A DNA stretch of 41,891 nucleotides. It comes from Lentisphaerota bacterium (GTDB lineage Bacteria; Verrucomicrobiota; Lentisphaeria; Victivallales; UBA1829). Positions 14,776-23,063 of this stretch are shown one piece after another (within the stretch, counting starts at the first letter, position 1; each line of letters opens with the position of its first letter). The translations under genes were made by a program, and so were the position numbers. The stretch covers positions 1-41,891 of the forward strand of contig SUVR01000016.1 in the NCBI GenBank assembly GCA_015061915.1, written 5' to 3'. The notes under the pieces are model-generated. The model ran no database searches and was not told the origin of the DNA. It saw only the letters and a list, made by a program, of their open reading frames with translations.

Positions 14776-15883
14776 CGGTAGTATTCCTTTCGGGGAGGGT
14801 GTCGCGGGAGTCACGGACCCGGTTCAGCTCCAGGTCACGGACCGGCAGCAGAAATCTGCCATCGCTGTTTTCCGGCACGATCATGATCCGGGAGCGTTCC
14901 TCCGGAATCGTGTTTTTCTCAATTTTGATCCGGTATTCCGGTTTCCGGGGGGCGTTCTTTTCCGGCGGCGTGTAAGTGGAATCCAGCTTTGCCAACAGTT
15001 TTTCTGCCGGGATCGCATCTTTACTGGTTCCATAGTCACGGATGATCTGACCGAGATATCCTTTGGCGGCTTCATCATTGCCCTTCCGGTGATAATATTC
15101 CGCCAGACCGTAAAGACGTTTCACATTGATGCTGTCCACCAGTTCCCGCTGTTTCTTCGCCCAGGGGATCTGCCGGTCGTCGGGATACTTCTCGATAAAG
15201 GCGTCCAGCTGTTCTGCTGCCAGTGTCGCCCACTTGCCGTCACCATCGCCATTTTCGGCAAGTTTTGTGTAGAGATATGCCAGCTGAATGTAGGCGTTCC
15301 GTGCAGCATCGGTATCCGGATGCAGCTTCATGATCGTCCGCAGTTCGTCCACTGCTGACACGGGATTTCTGCCGTCCATATGGGTAATGGCAAGCCGCAG
15401 CCGTGCCACCGGCGCTTCCGGCGCGCTGGGCGCAAGTTTCAGGGCAAGACGGTAAGCATCTTCCATACGGTTTTTGTCGTGAATGAACGGCAGCCAGGAG
15501 ATCGCCGCATCCTTGTGTCCGTCAAAAAACGCATCTCCGATCTGGTACATACGGGTCACAACACGAGCGTAATCAATACGGTTGATATGTTCATCCGCCA
15601 ATCGTTCCAGACAATCCAGTTCTTTGCCGAAGAAGCCGGCTTTCCGGTAGTTCCTGGCAGCACCGATCAGGGCATTGGTTTTCGGAACCGGATCTGAAGC
15701 GTAAAGTTCCACTGCCATATATTTTTCTGCAGCATCGTAGTAATCTGCTTCCTTTTCATACTGTTCTGCGTCACGGAGTGCATCCAGCGCTTCCCGTTCA
15801 TACGCAAACAGCGAAAGGGAAATGCAGAAAAGGAATCCTGCGGTCACGCGGATCAACTTCTTTACATTTTGTAATGTTTTCAT
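14762..15883 (-). CDS. BamD/YfiO-like TPR protein
   Basis: About 373 residues from ATG 15883 (MKTLQNVKKLIR), with AAGGA upstream. Signal peptide to about residue 28 (ending SLSLFA). Then TPR-type helices: ALRDAEQYEKEADYYDAAEK, LIGAARNYRKAGFFGKE, AVDELRTIMKLHPDTDAARN and AEQLDAFIEKYPDDRQIP. The last resembles BamD's FIRLYP repeats. The C-terminal 60 residues are charged and probably disordered. BamD is normally a lipoprotein; no lipobox cysteine is seen at the cleavage site, so this may be a soluble periplasmic relative. Coupled to lptE. Confidence 0.65.
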   Translation of the reverse strand: MKTLQNVKKLIRVTAGFLFCISLSLFAYEREALDALRDAEQYEKEADYYDAAEKYMAVELYASDPVPKTNALIGAARNYRKAGFFGKELDCLERLADEHINRIDYARVVTRMYQIGDAFFDGHKDAAISWLPFIHDKNRMEDAYRLALKLAPSAPEAPVARLRLAITHMDGRNPVSAVDELRTIMKLHPDTDAARNAYIQLAYLYTKLAENGDGDGKWATLAAEQLDAFIEKYPDDRQIPWAKKQRELVDSINVKRLYGLAEYYHRKGNDEAAKGYLGQIIRDYGTSKDAIPAEKLLAKLDSTYTPPEKNAPRKPEYRIKIEKNTIPEERSRIMIVPENSDGRFLLPVRDLELNRVRDSRDTLPERNTTDEDI

Positions 15884-15976
15884 ATAAATTGTTTTCCTTA
15901 ATATACCGATATTTGAGAAATTCAGGAAATATAACATAAAAAATCAAGATAGCAAGCAAAAAATCTGAAAAGTTAC

Positions 15977-16004
15977 TTGTTTTTTTAAAAATATGGTCTA
16001 TGAT
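15977..16004 (+). promoter_or_regulatory. Promoter of the glycosyltransferase-plsC operon
   Basis: TTGTTT (15977-15982), 16 bases, TATGAT (15999-16004). A small perfect hairpin, TCCGGAG/CTCCGGA (16033-16049), lies between it and the ATG at 16065 and could affect ribosome access. Confidence 0.5.
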
Positions 16005-16064
16005 AAAACGGTATTAAACACGAACACCGGAATCCGGAGCAACTCCGGAGTGGATGTGCATCCT

Positions 16065-17177
16065 ATGAAAATTTTACAGATCATTACAGAACTTGGCGGC
16101 GGCGGTGCGGAAAAGATCATTGCTATGCTGTCGGAGGGGCTTGCGGCGGCGGGTGATACTCTGACCGTTGTTTCTCTGTTGAAAGAGCCTCCGGACACAA
16201 CGATCCCGGACCGGCTCCGGTCTGCGGGGATCGAAGTGATCTTCTTGAACGGGAAGAAGTTGGATCCTTTTCTGCTGCTGCGTCTCCGTCGGATCATCAA
16301 ACGGATTTCTCCGGATGTTATTCATGCTCACCTGATGCACCCGAACCTGCTTTCCCGTCTGGCGTCTGTCGGACTTGGTATTCCGCTGGTGAATACGATT
16401 CATACCGCTGAAAAACGGGCGGGGAAAAAGAAATATTTTCTGTTGGACAGATTGACATGGCATCTGGCAGACTGTGTTACGGCTGTTTCGGCATCGGCGG
16501 CGACATTCCACCGTCAGGCGTGCGGTTTGAAAAAGACGGTCAATATCCGGATCATTCCCAATGCCGTGGAGCCGGTCGTTCCTGCGCCTGAAGAGCTTTG
16601 CCGCAGCTTGCGCGATCAGTGGTGTGCCGGAGCGGATAAGATCATCGGCTGTGTGGGCAGGCTGGATGCCATGAAGGGGTTTGATGTGATGCTGGATCGT
16701 CTGGAGCCGCTGTCCCGTCTGATCCCCGATGGTGAAAAATGGCTTCTGCTGGTCCTCGGTGATGGACCGGACCGGGAAAAACTGGAGCGGAAGGCTGCCG
16801 GTTTGAGGTATGAGAACCTCAAAATCGTTTTTGCCGGATTCCGTAACGATGCCGCATCGTTGATGAATCTCTTTGATGTGTTCCTTTCTCCTTCATTTTG
16901 TGAGGGATATGGTCTTGCGGCTGCCGAGGCGATGACCCTCGGTCTTCCGGTAGTTTGCAACCGGATCGATGCCCTGCCGGAACTTTGTCAGGCTTACAAT
17001 GGTGATTCCTTTCTTTTCAGTATGGAGGAGGATGTGGAAGGAACGGAAATGGCAGTTCAGCTCCTCTCTGCCAGTGAATGTGAGCGGTCCGGAGGAATGG
17101 TCCTGATGGATAAGGGAAAAATGGTGCAGATGTACCGGCGTCTTTATGAAGCGTTATTCAGACGCAGAAAAAATTGA
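16065..17177 (+). CDS. Glycosyltransferase, GT4 family
   Basis: 370 residues from ATG 16065 (MKILQIITELGGGGAE); the upstream extension lies in the promoter leader. GT-B fold: N-terminal GGGGAEKII loop; HAHLMHPNLLSRLA; NTIHTAEK; acceptor-side VSASAA; then CVGRLDAMKGFD, the nucleotide-sugar domain VLGDGPDREKLE and FAGFRNDA. The E-x7-E motif lies in SFCEGYGLAAAEAM. It transfers a sugar from a nucleotide donor, probably to a lipid or envelope glycan. It sits 17 bases before plsC, which suggests a glycolipid or LPS-core role, but the acceptor cannot be told. Confidence 0.85.
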   Translation: MKILQIITELGGGGAEKIIAMLSEGLAAAGDTLTVVSLLKEPPDTTIPDRLRSAGIEVIFLNGKKLDPFLLLRLRRIIKRISPDVIHAHLMHPNLLSRLASVGLGIPLVNTIHTAEKRAGKKKYFLLDRLTWHLADCVTAVSASAATFHRQACGLKKTVNIRIIPNAVEPVVPAPEELCRSLRDQWCAGADKIIGCVGRLDAMKGFDVMLDRLEPLSRLIPDGEKWLLLVLGDGPDREKLERKAAGLRYENLKIVFAGFRNDAASLMNLFDVFLSPSFCEGYGLAAAEAMTLGLPVVCNRIDALPELCQAYNGDSFLFSMEEDVEGTEMAVQLLSASECERSGGMVLMDKGKMVQMYRRLYEALFRRRKN

Positions 17178-17194
17178 AAACAAGGAGGTTGTGT

Positions 17195-17986
17195 ATGTAT
17201 TGTCTGCTTCGTGGGTTTCGCCGGTACTGGCGGCTTCACGCAATTGTCTATTATCTTCTTTCTCAAATCGTTGTGGTTCTTTGGCAGCGGCGAAAAATGC
17301 CGTCTGATCCCGCCGCCGCAGCAAGAATGGTCGTGGAGCAGACCCGGAACTGGGCAAGAGGCTTGATCCGCATCCTCGGAATCGAAATTTCTGTGGAGGG
17401 AGAAGGCACACTCGTGCCGGAGAACGGAGGTCTTGTGATCTCCAACCATCAAAGCTATCTGGATATTCTGGTTCATGCCGCTGCCGGTGGGATGTGTTTT
17501 ACGCCAAACTCCGGCATCCGCAAGTGGTTCTTTTTCGGCTGGTATGTCAATATGTCCAATCCGGTTTGGATCGACCGGACTTCACCGGCAAAGTCAAAGA
17601 AGACTCTGGAGGAATTCCGGCGTGTCATCGGCGAAGGTTCAGTCCTGATGCTGTATCCGGAGGGAACAACGACACGGGGCGATGTGCCGCTGCTGAATTT
17701 CAAGTCCACTGCTTTCGAGGCTGTCGCCGGGACAGATAAGCCGGTAACAATGTTTCTCACCTTTTACCGGAAGACAGATCCCCGGGACGCCGAAATCCAG
17801 TGGTACGATCATACCGGCTTTGCCAGACACGTCTGGCGCATCCTCGGCAACGGAACGATCCGGGCGACCCTCGTTCCCCTGCCGCCAATGATCCCCGATA
17901 AAGGCGCATCCCGGAAGGAACTGGCAGAAAAAGCTCACGATCTGATGCAGCAGGCACATACCGCTTATCTGCAGAAAATAAAATGA
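17195..17986 (+). CDS. plsC: 1-acyl-sn-glycerol-3-phosphate acyltransferase family
   Basis: About 263 residues from ATG 17195, with a strong AAGGAGG (17182-17188). N-terminal membrane helix (IVYYLLSQIVVVLW). The acyltransferase HX4D motif is in ISNHQSYLD; WIDRTSPAKS and LYPEGTTTRG are motifs II and III. It acylates lysophosphatidate in phospholipid synthesis, or a related lipid acceptor, at the inner membrane. It is followed by terminator-type hairpins. The partner gene is a GT4 glycosyltransferase. Confidence 0.85.
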   Translation: MYCLLRGFRRYWRLHAIVYYLLSQIVVVLWQRRKMPSDPAAAARMVVEQTRNWARGLIRILGIEISVEGEGTLVPENGGLVISNHQSYLDILVHAAAGGMCFTPNSGIRKWFFFGWYVNMSNPVWIDRTSPAKSKKTLEEFRRVIGEGSVLMLYPEGTTTRGDVPLLNFKSTAFEAVAGTDKPVTMFLTFYRKTDPRDAEIQWYDHTGFARHVWRILGNGTIRATLVPLPPMIPDKGASRKELAEKAHDLMQQAHTAYLQKIK

Positions 17987-17998
17987 CCGGGAGCAGAG

Positions 17999-18122
17999 CG
18001 GCAGGGCGGCGGCGCACCACCGGCGTGATTAACGCCGGTGGTTTTCTTTTTTTCCGGGGCGCGGTGCCGCGCCCCGGAAAAAAAGAATGCCGGACTGAGT
18101 CCGGCGCGCCGCCGCCCTGCCG
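17999..18122. repeat. Composite palindromic element after plsC
   Basis: A perfect 17-bp inverted repeat (17999-18015 and 18106-18122) encloses three hairpins: 18016-18042 (11-bp stem), 18047-18084 (perfect 18-bp stem with a 2-base loop, ending in seven A/T pairs) and 18089-18105 (7-bp stem). Nothing coding is seen. The plan matches 2777-2935. Confidence 0.8.
18016..18053 (+). terminator. Terminator of the GT4-plsC operon
   Basis: ACCACCGGCGT pairs with ACGCCGGTGGT around a 5-base loop, followed by TTTTCTTTTTTT. It is the first inner hairpin of the composite palindrome. Confidence 0.8.
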
Positions 18123-18162
18123 TCCCGTATCGCATCTCTGCTTATTTTTTTCGGATTGGAGC

Positions 18163-18191
18163 TTGCACTTTTCCGCATACGGGTGTATATT
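18163..18191 (+). promoter_or_regulatory. Promoter of the FMN-riboswitch operon
   Basis: TTGCAC (18163-18168), 17 bases, TATATT (18186-18191). Transcription would begin about 13-20 bases before the riboswitch. A second TATAAT lies at 18197-18202 but without a properly spaced -35. Confidence 0.6.
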
Positions 18192-18210
18192 ATGTATATA
18201 ATGCAGTTTT

Positions 18211-18340
18211 CAGGGCGTGGTGAGATCGCTTTTTTGATCAATTCCCGACCGGCGGTAAAGTCCGCGACTCCCTTTCAAGGGATTGACATGGTGTGATTCC
18301 ATGACCGACGGTAAAGTCCGGATGGAAGACGGCTGCGTGC
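18211..18340 (+). promoter_or_regulatory. FMN riboswitch (RFN element)
   Basis: The conserved RFN blocks appear in order: AGGGCGTGGTGAGAT; CCGACCGGCGGTAAAGTCCG; GACATGGTGTGATTCCATG; GACCGACGGTAAAGTCCGGA; TGGAAGA. FMN binding turns off riboflavin synthesis genes. The 85 bases to the ribBA ATG hold the expression platform. No clear terminator with a T-run is seen there, so control is more likely at translation of ribBA. Confidence 0.95.
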
Positions 18341-18424
18341 GGCGTTGAAATCATTGTCCGTACCGTATACCGGCTCTGCAGACAGCAGAACGTGAACACA
18401 ACAAACGGAACCATGGAGAACAAA

Positions 18425-19627
18425 ATGGAAGAACTGATCTTTGATTCAGTGGAGAGCGTACTGGAAGATGTACGCGCCGGAAAACTGGTCATTGTCACGG
18501 ACGATGAGAACAGAGAAAACGAAGGTGACCTTGTCTGCGCGGCGGACAGAGTTACGCCGGACATCATCAATTTTATGATCACTCATGCCCGCGGGCTTGT
18601 CTGTGCTCCCATTACGGAAGCGCGCGCCCGGGAGTTGGAAATCTACCGCAAGCCTTCTACCGACCACTTCAATACTGCTTTTACGGACAGTGTCGATGCA
18701 CTCACCGGATCCACCGGGATCAGCACCTTTGACCGCTGTAACACGGTCAAGGCGCTTCTCAATCCTGCTACACGCCGCAGTGACTTCGGCATCCCCGGGC
18801 ACATCTTCCCCATTGCTGCCCGTCCGGGCGGTGTCCTTCAGCGGACCGGTCACACGGAAGCGGCGGTTGACCTTGCCCGTTTGGCGGGGCTGGCTCCTGC
18901 CGGGGTGATCTGCGAGATCACGAAAGATGACGGCAATATGGCGCGTATGGATGACCTGATGGTCTTCAAAAAGAAATTCGGTCTGAAACTTTGCACCATT
19001 GCTGATATCATTGCATACCGCAGAAAGACGGAAAAGCTTATCGAGTGCGTGGAATCGGTCAATCTGCCTACGGATTACGGCGATTTCAAACTGCATCTCT
19101 ACCAGTCTAAAGTGGACGATCAGGTGCATCTGGCGCTGACGATGGGCGATGTTTCCGGCAAGGATTCCGTGCTGACCCGTGTCCACAGTGAATGTCTGAC
19201 CGGCGATGTGTTCGGTTCCCGCCGTTGCGATTGCGGCGATCAGCTCCATCAGGCAATGAAGATGATCGCACAGGAAGGTGCCGGAGTCATCGTCTATATG
19301 CGTCAGGAAGGACGCGGGATCGGTCTTGCCAACAAGATCAAGGCGTACAAGCTGCAGGAACAGGGGCTGGATACAGTGGAAGCCAACATTCAGCTCGGTT
19401 TTGAACCGGACCTGCGGGAGTATGGTCTGGGCGCCCAGATCCTGCTGGATCTCGGTGTCAAAGGTGTTCGCCTCATTACGAACAATCCGAAGAAGCTGGT
19501 CGGCATTGATGGTTACGGCTTGAAGATCGGTGAGCGTGTCCCCTGTGAGATCGCTCCTCAGGAACACGACCACTACTATCTGGAAACGAAAAAGAACAAA
19601 ATGGGGCATCTGCTCCATCTGGATTAA
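18425..19627 (+). CDS. ribBA: DHBP synthase / GTP cyclohydrolase II
   Basis: 400 residues from ATG 18425; GGAG at 18415-18418 decides this over GTG 18392 and ATG 18413. The N-terminal half makes 3,4-dihydroxy-2-butanone 4-phosphate from ribulose 5-phosphate (DDENRENEGDL, THARGLVC, GHTEAAVDLA). The C-terminal half opens GTP to the pyrimidine precursor, with zinc ligands in HSECLTGDVFGSRRCDCG and the nucleotide loop YMRQEGRGIGLANK. Both active sites are intact. It is the first gene after the FMN riboswitch and feeds ribD and ribH further along. Confidence 0.96.
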   Translation: MEELIFDSVESVLEDVRAGKLVIVTDDENRENEGDLVCAADRVTPDIINFMITHARGLVCAPITEARARELEIYRKPSTDHFNTAFTDSVDALTGSTGISTFDRCNTVKALLNPATRRSDFGIPGHIFPIAARPGGVLQRTGHTEAAVDLARLAGLAPAGVICEITKDDGNMARMDDLMVFKKKFGLKLCTIADIIAYRRKTEKLIECVESVNLPTDYGDFKLHLYQSKVDDQVHLALTMGDVSGKDSVLTRVHSECLTGDVFGSRRCDCGDQLHQAMKMIAQEGAGVIVYMRQEGRGIGLANKIKAYKLQEQGLDTVEANIQLGFEPDLREYGLGAQILLDLGVKGVRLITNNPKKLVGIDGYGLKIGERVPCEIAPQEHDHYYLETKKNKMGHLLHLD

Positions 19628-19663
19628 GCAAAACATAAAACAAAAATAGAAGGATCAGAAAAG

Positions 19664-20143
19664 ATGGACAAAACAGTGAAAAATGTGATGGAAGGCAAAC
19701 TGACTTCCTCCGGTCTGAAAATCGGTGTGGTCTGCGCCCGTTTCAATGCGTTCTTTGTGGAAAAACTGCTGGAAGGCGCAGTGGATGCTTTTGTGCGTCA
19801 CGGCGGCAATGCTGATGACCTTGCTGTGGCATGGGTCCCCGGTTCCTACGAACTGCCTTTCGTCTGCTCCAAAATGGCGAAGAGCGGCAAGTATGATGCG
19901 ATCATGTGTCTCGGCGTTGTGATCCAGGGTGCCACGACTCACGCTGCCCAGATCAATGGTCAGGTCTCCAAAGCCATTGCCCAGATCGGTCTGGAATCCG
20001 GTATCCCGGTCCTCTACGGTCTGGTCACTACGGAAAACATTGATCAGGCGATCGAACGCAGCGGCACGAAAGCGGGCAACCGCGGTGCCGATGTGATGAT
20101 GGCTGCTGTTGAAATGGCAAACCTGAACCGCGATTGTCTGTGA
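19664..20143 (+). CDS. ribH: 6,7-dimethyl-8-ribityllumazine synthase
   Basis: 159 residues. It joins the butanone phosphate from RibBA with the pyrimidine from RibD. Motifs: VVCARFNAFFVEKLLEGA (substrate entry), WVPGSYELPF, GVVIQGATTHAAQINGQV (catalytic His in ATTH) and GLVTTENIDQAIERSG. The stretch after ATTH differs from the common HFDYV but is seen in diverged members. It probably assembles into pentamers or icosahedral capsids as the family does. Confidence 0.93.
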   Translation: MDKTVKNVMEGKLTSSGLKIGVVCARFNAFFVEKLLEGAVDAFVRHGGNADDLAVAWVPGSYELPFVCSKMAKSGKYDAIMCLGVVIQGATTHAAQINGQVSKAIAQIGLESGIPVLYGLVTTENIDQAIERSGTKAGNRGADVMMAAVEMANLNRDCL

Positions 20144-20153
20144 GGTTGCTGCC

Positions 20154-20732
20154 ATGAATCAGGAAGACAGCTTCAACATGGAAGAACTGAGTAAAGAGGT
20201 CTTGCCCGGTCATAAGCAGCTTCTCCACTTCAAACGTATGGGGCGTGAACTGGCGATGCAGTATCTTTTTCAGTGCGACCTGGCGGGCGAAGGGGAATCG
20301 GAAGAATCCATGGAATGTTTCTGGGAGCAGGCGGAGGAATCCGGCGAGTTTCCCAATAATCGGGTATTCCGGAAAGCCCGTACATACGCCGAAAAACTGA
20401 TCCTGGGTGTTCAGGCGAACGAGTTTGAGATCAACGATATGCTGGAAAATGCCTCCAAGCGCTGGAACCTGGGCAGAATGTCTGCCGTCGACCGTAACAT
20501 TATGCGGATTGCGATCTATGAACTCAAATTCTGCCCGGATATTCCGCCGGTTGTCAGCATTGACGAAGCCATTGAGATCGGTAAGGATTTCAGCGGTGAA
20601 AATTCCGGTGTGTTCATCAATGGTCTGCTGAACGGGATCAAAAATCAGCTTTATCCCGAACTCAAGAGCAGCCGTCCTCCCCGCCGCAAGGCAAAGGAAG
20701 AATCGGAAAAGACGGCAGAAGATGGAGAATAA
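20154..20732 (+). CDS. nusB: Transcription antitermination protein NusB
   Basis: 192 residues, longer than usual by an N-terminal 25 and a basic/acidic C-terminal 20. NusB helices are visible: RMGRELAMQYLFQCDL (about 29-44), NASKRWNLGRMSAVDRNIMR, and the closing SIDEAIEIGKDFSGENSGVFINGLLNGI. With NusE it supports rRNA antitermination. The order ribH-nusB is widespread in bacteria, ten bases apart here. Confidence 0.93.
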   Translation: MNQEDSFNMEELSKEVLPGHKQLLHFKRMGRELAMQYLFQCDLAGEGESEESMECFWEQAEESGEFPNNRVFRKARTYAEKLILGVQANEFEINDMLENASKRWNLGRMSAVDRNIMRIAIYELKFCPDIPPVVSIDEAIEIGKDFSGENSGVFINGLLNGIKNQLYPELKSSRPPRRKAKEESEKTAEDGE

Positions 20733-20738
20733 AACGCC

Positions 20739-21656
20739 ATGTCTCTTTTTGAAAAGTTCAAAAACGGGTTGCAGAAAACAGCGGTTGCGCTGAAACGCTC
20801 TGTGGGTGGTATCTTCTCCGATACGAAGAAGTGGGATGATGCCGCATTTGCGGAGATGGAAAATGCGCTGATCGCTGCGGATCTGGGCGTGAAGGGCGCA
20901 AAGCAGATCGTGGCGACCTTGCGGGAGGAATATGCCCTCGGTCATCTGAACGGCAGCGACGATATCCGTGCCTGCACGGAAGCCGGGATCGTGAAGATCC
21001 TTTCCGAAAGCGGCAGAAAACTGAATGTGAATACTGCCGGCGGACCGACTGTCCTTCTGGTGGTCGGGGTCAACGGCAGCGGCAAGACGACCAGCATTGG
21101 AAAACTTGCGTGCCGTCTCCGGGATCAGGGGAAAAAAGTTATGCTGGCGGCGTGCGATACCTTCCGTGCGGCAGCTGTGGAGCAGCTGAAGCTCTGGGGC
21201 GAACGCTCCGGGGCGGCGGTTGTTGCGTCCAAACAGGGTGCGGATCCTGCTGCAGTGGCGTTTGATGCTGTAAAATCTGCCATTGCCAAAGATGTGGACT
21301 TCCTGATCATTGATACAGCCGGGCGTCAGCAGAACCGGAAAAATCTGATGGATGAGCTGGCAAAACTCCGCCGGATCATCGAAAAACAGCTCCCCGGTGC
21401 GCCTCACGAAACATTGATGACGGTGGATGCCAGCCTCGGAACAAATGCGCTTTCACAAGCCCGTGAGTTTCTGGCGGTCTGCGGGGCAAGTGCGTTGATC
21501 CTGACCAAACTGGATGGTACCGGAAAAGGCGGTGCCGCCTGTGCAGTCCAACAGGAATTCAAATTGCCGGTCCTGTATATCGGGCTGGGGGAAGCTCCGG
21601 ACGATCTGCAGGAATTTTCCGCAGAAGATTATGCGAAAGCGTTGCTGGAGGATTGA
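20739..21656 (+). CDS. ftsY: Signal recognition particle receptor FtsY
   Basis: 305 residues, NG domains only, without the acidic A domain of E. coli FtsY. N-domain (MSLFEKFKNGLQKT to about residue 95). G-domain: GVNGSGKTTS (G1), ACDTFRAAAVEQL, DTAGRQQNRKNLMDEL (G3), TKLDGTGKGGAA (G4), and the closing GLGEAPDDLQEFSAEDYAKAL. It receives ribosome-SRP complexes at the membrane. Here it is co-directional with riboflavin genes and directly precedes a secreted protein gene. Confidence 0.95.
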   Translation: MSLFEKFKNGLQKTAVALKRSVGGIFSDTKKWDDAAFAEMENALIAADLGVKGAKQIVATLREEYALGHLNGSDDIRACTEAGIVKILSESGRKLNVNTAGGPTVLLVVGVNGSGKTTSIGKLACRLRDQGKKVMLAACDTFRAAAVEQLKLWGERSGAAVVASKQGADPAAVAFDAVKSAIAKDVDFLIIDTAGRQQNRKNLMDELAKLRRIIEKQLPGAPHETLMTVDASLGTNALSQAREFLAVCGASALILTKLDGTGKGGAACAVQQEFKLPVLYIGLGEAPDDLQEFSAEDYAKALLED

Positions 21657-21685
21657 AAGATTCTCTTTGACGGAGGACATCGCCG

Positions 21686-23053
21686 ATGAAAAAAATCATA
21701 TCCTTTCTTCTTTTGATCCTGCTCTCCACCCCGGTGTGGGGCAGGCGCAGTCCGTTTCCGGACAAGATCGATTATGTGAATGTCATCGGCAAGGACTGTT
21801 CTGCATACTTCAATGCGGCAGCTCCGGATTTCTTTCTCCGGCAGGCGGCAGACAATCTGAATTATCCGCTGTTCCGCTGGACCAGTGATAAACAGACCGA
21901 TGCCCGCTATCCCGGCTACGCCAATTCACCGGAACTGAGTTTCTTCGGTGTCAAGGTCGTGGAGATGATCGTCCGGTTTGAAGATGACCGCCTGCATCAG
22001 CTTTACATTGTCTTTTACAGCCGGGGCGATGCAAAAACACCCCTGCGTATGACGGAATTCAACAAGCTGCGCTCGACATTGGAAAAAAAACTGACGGAAT
22101 ATACCGGCGATAACGGTAAACAGGTCGCCGGAAATCTGACGAAGAATGACCGCCTGTTCAACCGTGTTTATGTGAAAAGAGATTTTGTTTTTGAACTGAA
22201 ATCCAGCATCCGGACCGAAAAAAATACGAAGTCCGGCGAGTTTATCCAACTGGAAATCAGCCGTTTTGATCCGGAAAACGATCCCCGGCGTCAGCGGGTC
22301 GCACAATCTCATACCACGGTCCGGCGGGTGGAGTTGGAAAAGAATCTCAAACGGGCAGATAACGGGGATGTCTGGCTGGACAATGTGCCGATGGTCGATC
22401 AGGGGTTGAAAGGCTATTGTGTTCCTGCGGTTCTGGAGCGGATCCTGCGCTATTACGGCAATGAAAATGTGACGCAGCACACACTTGCTCAAGTGGCGGG
22501 AAGCCGGGCGGACAAAGGTACTTCCGTAGAAAGTATGGTGGAGGTTGTCCGGCAGATCGGTGGAAAATTCGGCGTGAAAGTCTCGCCGGTCTACTTGCGG
22601 GGAAATGGTGTCAGGGATCTGGAGAAAGTTGTCCGTGATTACAACAAAACAGCCAAGCGGATGAAAAAACGGCAAATTTCCATTGTAACGCAGAAAAAAG
22701 GCAATACAACTTACTATATGGTGGCAGAAACTCTTGCGAAAATGCAGCCGGAGGTGGAACTGGAATTCTGGACATCCCGCAAGATGGAATATAACGAATT
22801 TCAAAATACGATCCGGAAGAATATTGACAAAGGGATCCCCGTGATCTGGAGTGTGCAGCTGGGGAAGTTCAAGGAGGAAAAAATCCCTTCCCAGACTGCC
22901 GGCGGTCATATGCGGTTGATCATTGGATACAACAAAAAAAATAATACCGTGATCTATACCGACACCTGGGGCAGCGGACACGAGAAAAAATCAATGTCCG
23001 CCGCGCAGGCATGGACGATCACAACTGCCTATTTTTCCGTATTGCCATGGTGA
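21686..23053 (+). CDS. Secreted C39-like cysteine protease
   Basis: 455 residues. Signal peptide (MKKIISFLLLILLSTPVWG). An N-terminal domain of about 200 residues is unrecognised. A peptidase C39-like papain fold follows, with Q239 and C245 in MVDQGLKGYCVPAVLERI, H408 in GGHMRLIIGYN and D426 in YTDTWGSG. All four catalytic positions are present in order, so it should be active. The usual role of C39 domains is leader-peptide cleavage in bacteriocin exporters, but free secreted C39-like proteins of unknown substrate are common in environmental bacteria. Ten bases separate it from ribD. The substrate is unknown. Confidence 0.75.
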   Translation: MKKIISFLLLILLSTPVWGRRSPFPDKIDYVNVIGKDCSAYFNAAAPDFFLRQAADNLNYPLFRWTSDKQTDARYPGYANSPELSFFGVKVVEMIVRFEDDRLHQLYIVFYSRGDAKTPLRMTEFNKLRSTLEKKLTEYTGDNGKQVAGNLTKNDRLFNRVYVKRDFVFELKSSIRTEKNTKSGEFIQLEISRFDPENDPRRQRVAQSHTTVRRVELEKNLKRADNGDVWLDNVPMVDQGLKGYCVPAVLERILRYYGNENVTQHTLAQVAGSRADKGTSVESMVEVVRQIGGKFGVKVSPVYLRGNGVRDLEKVVRDYNKTAKRMKKRQISIVTQKKGNTTYYMVAETLAKMQPEVELEFWTSRKMEYNEFQNTIRKNIDKGIPVIWSVQLGKFKEEKIPSQTAGGHMRLIIGYNKKNNTVIYTDTWGSGHEKKSMSAAQAWTITTAYFSVLPW

Positions 23054-23063
23054 GGAACTGGAT

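Noticed and set aside
18347-18424. Transcription terminator as riboswitch expression platform
   Set aside because: No GC-rich hairpin followed by a T-run is present before ribBA; translational control is the better reading.
20154-20216. Shorter NusB start at a later methionine
   Set aside because: The upstream start is ten bases after ribH and frame-consistent; the extra N-terminus is kept, although a start at the second methionine cannot be excluded.
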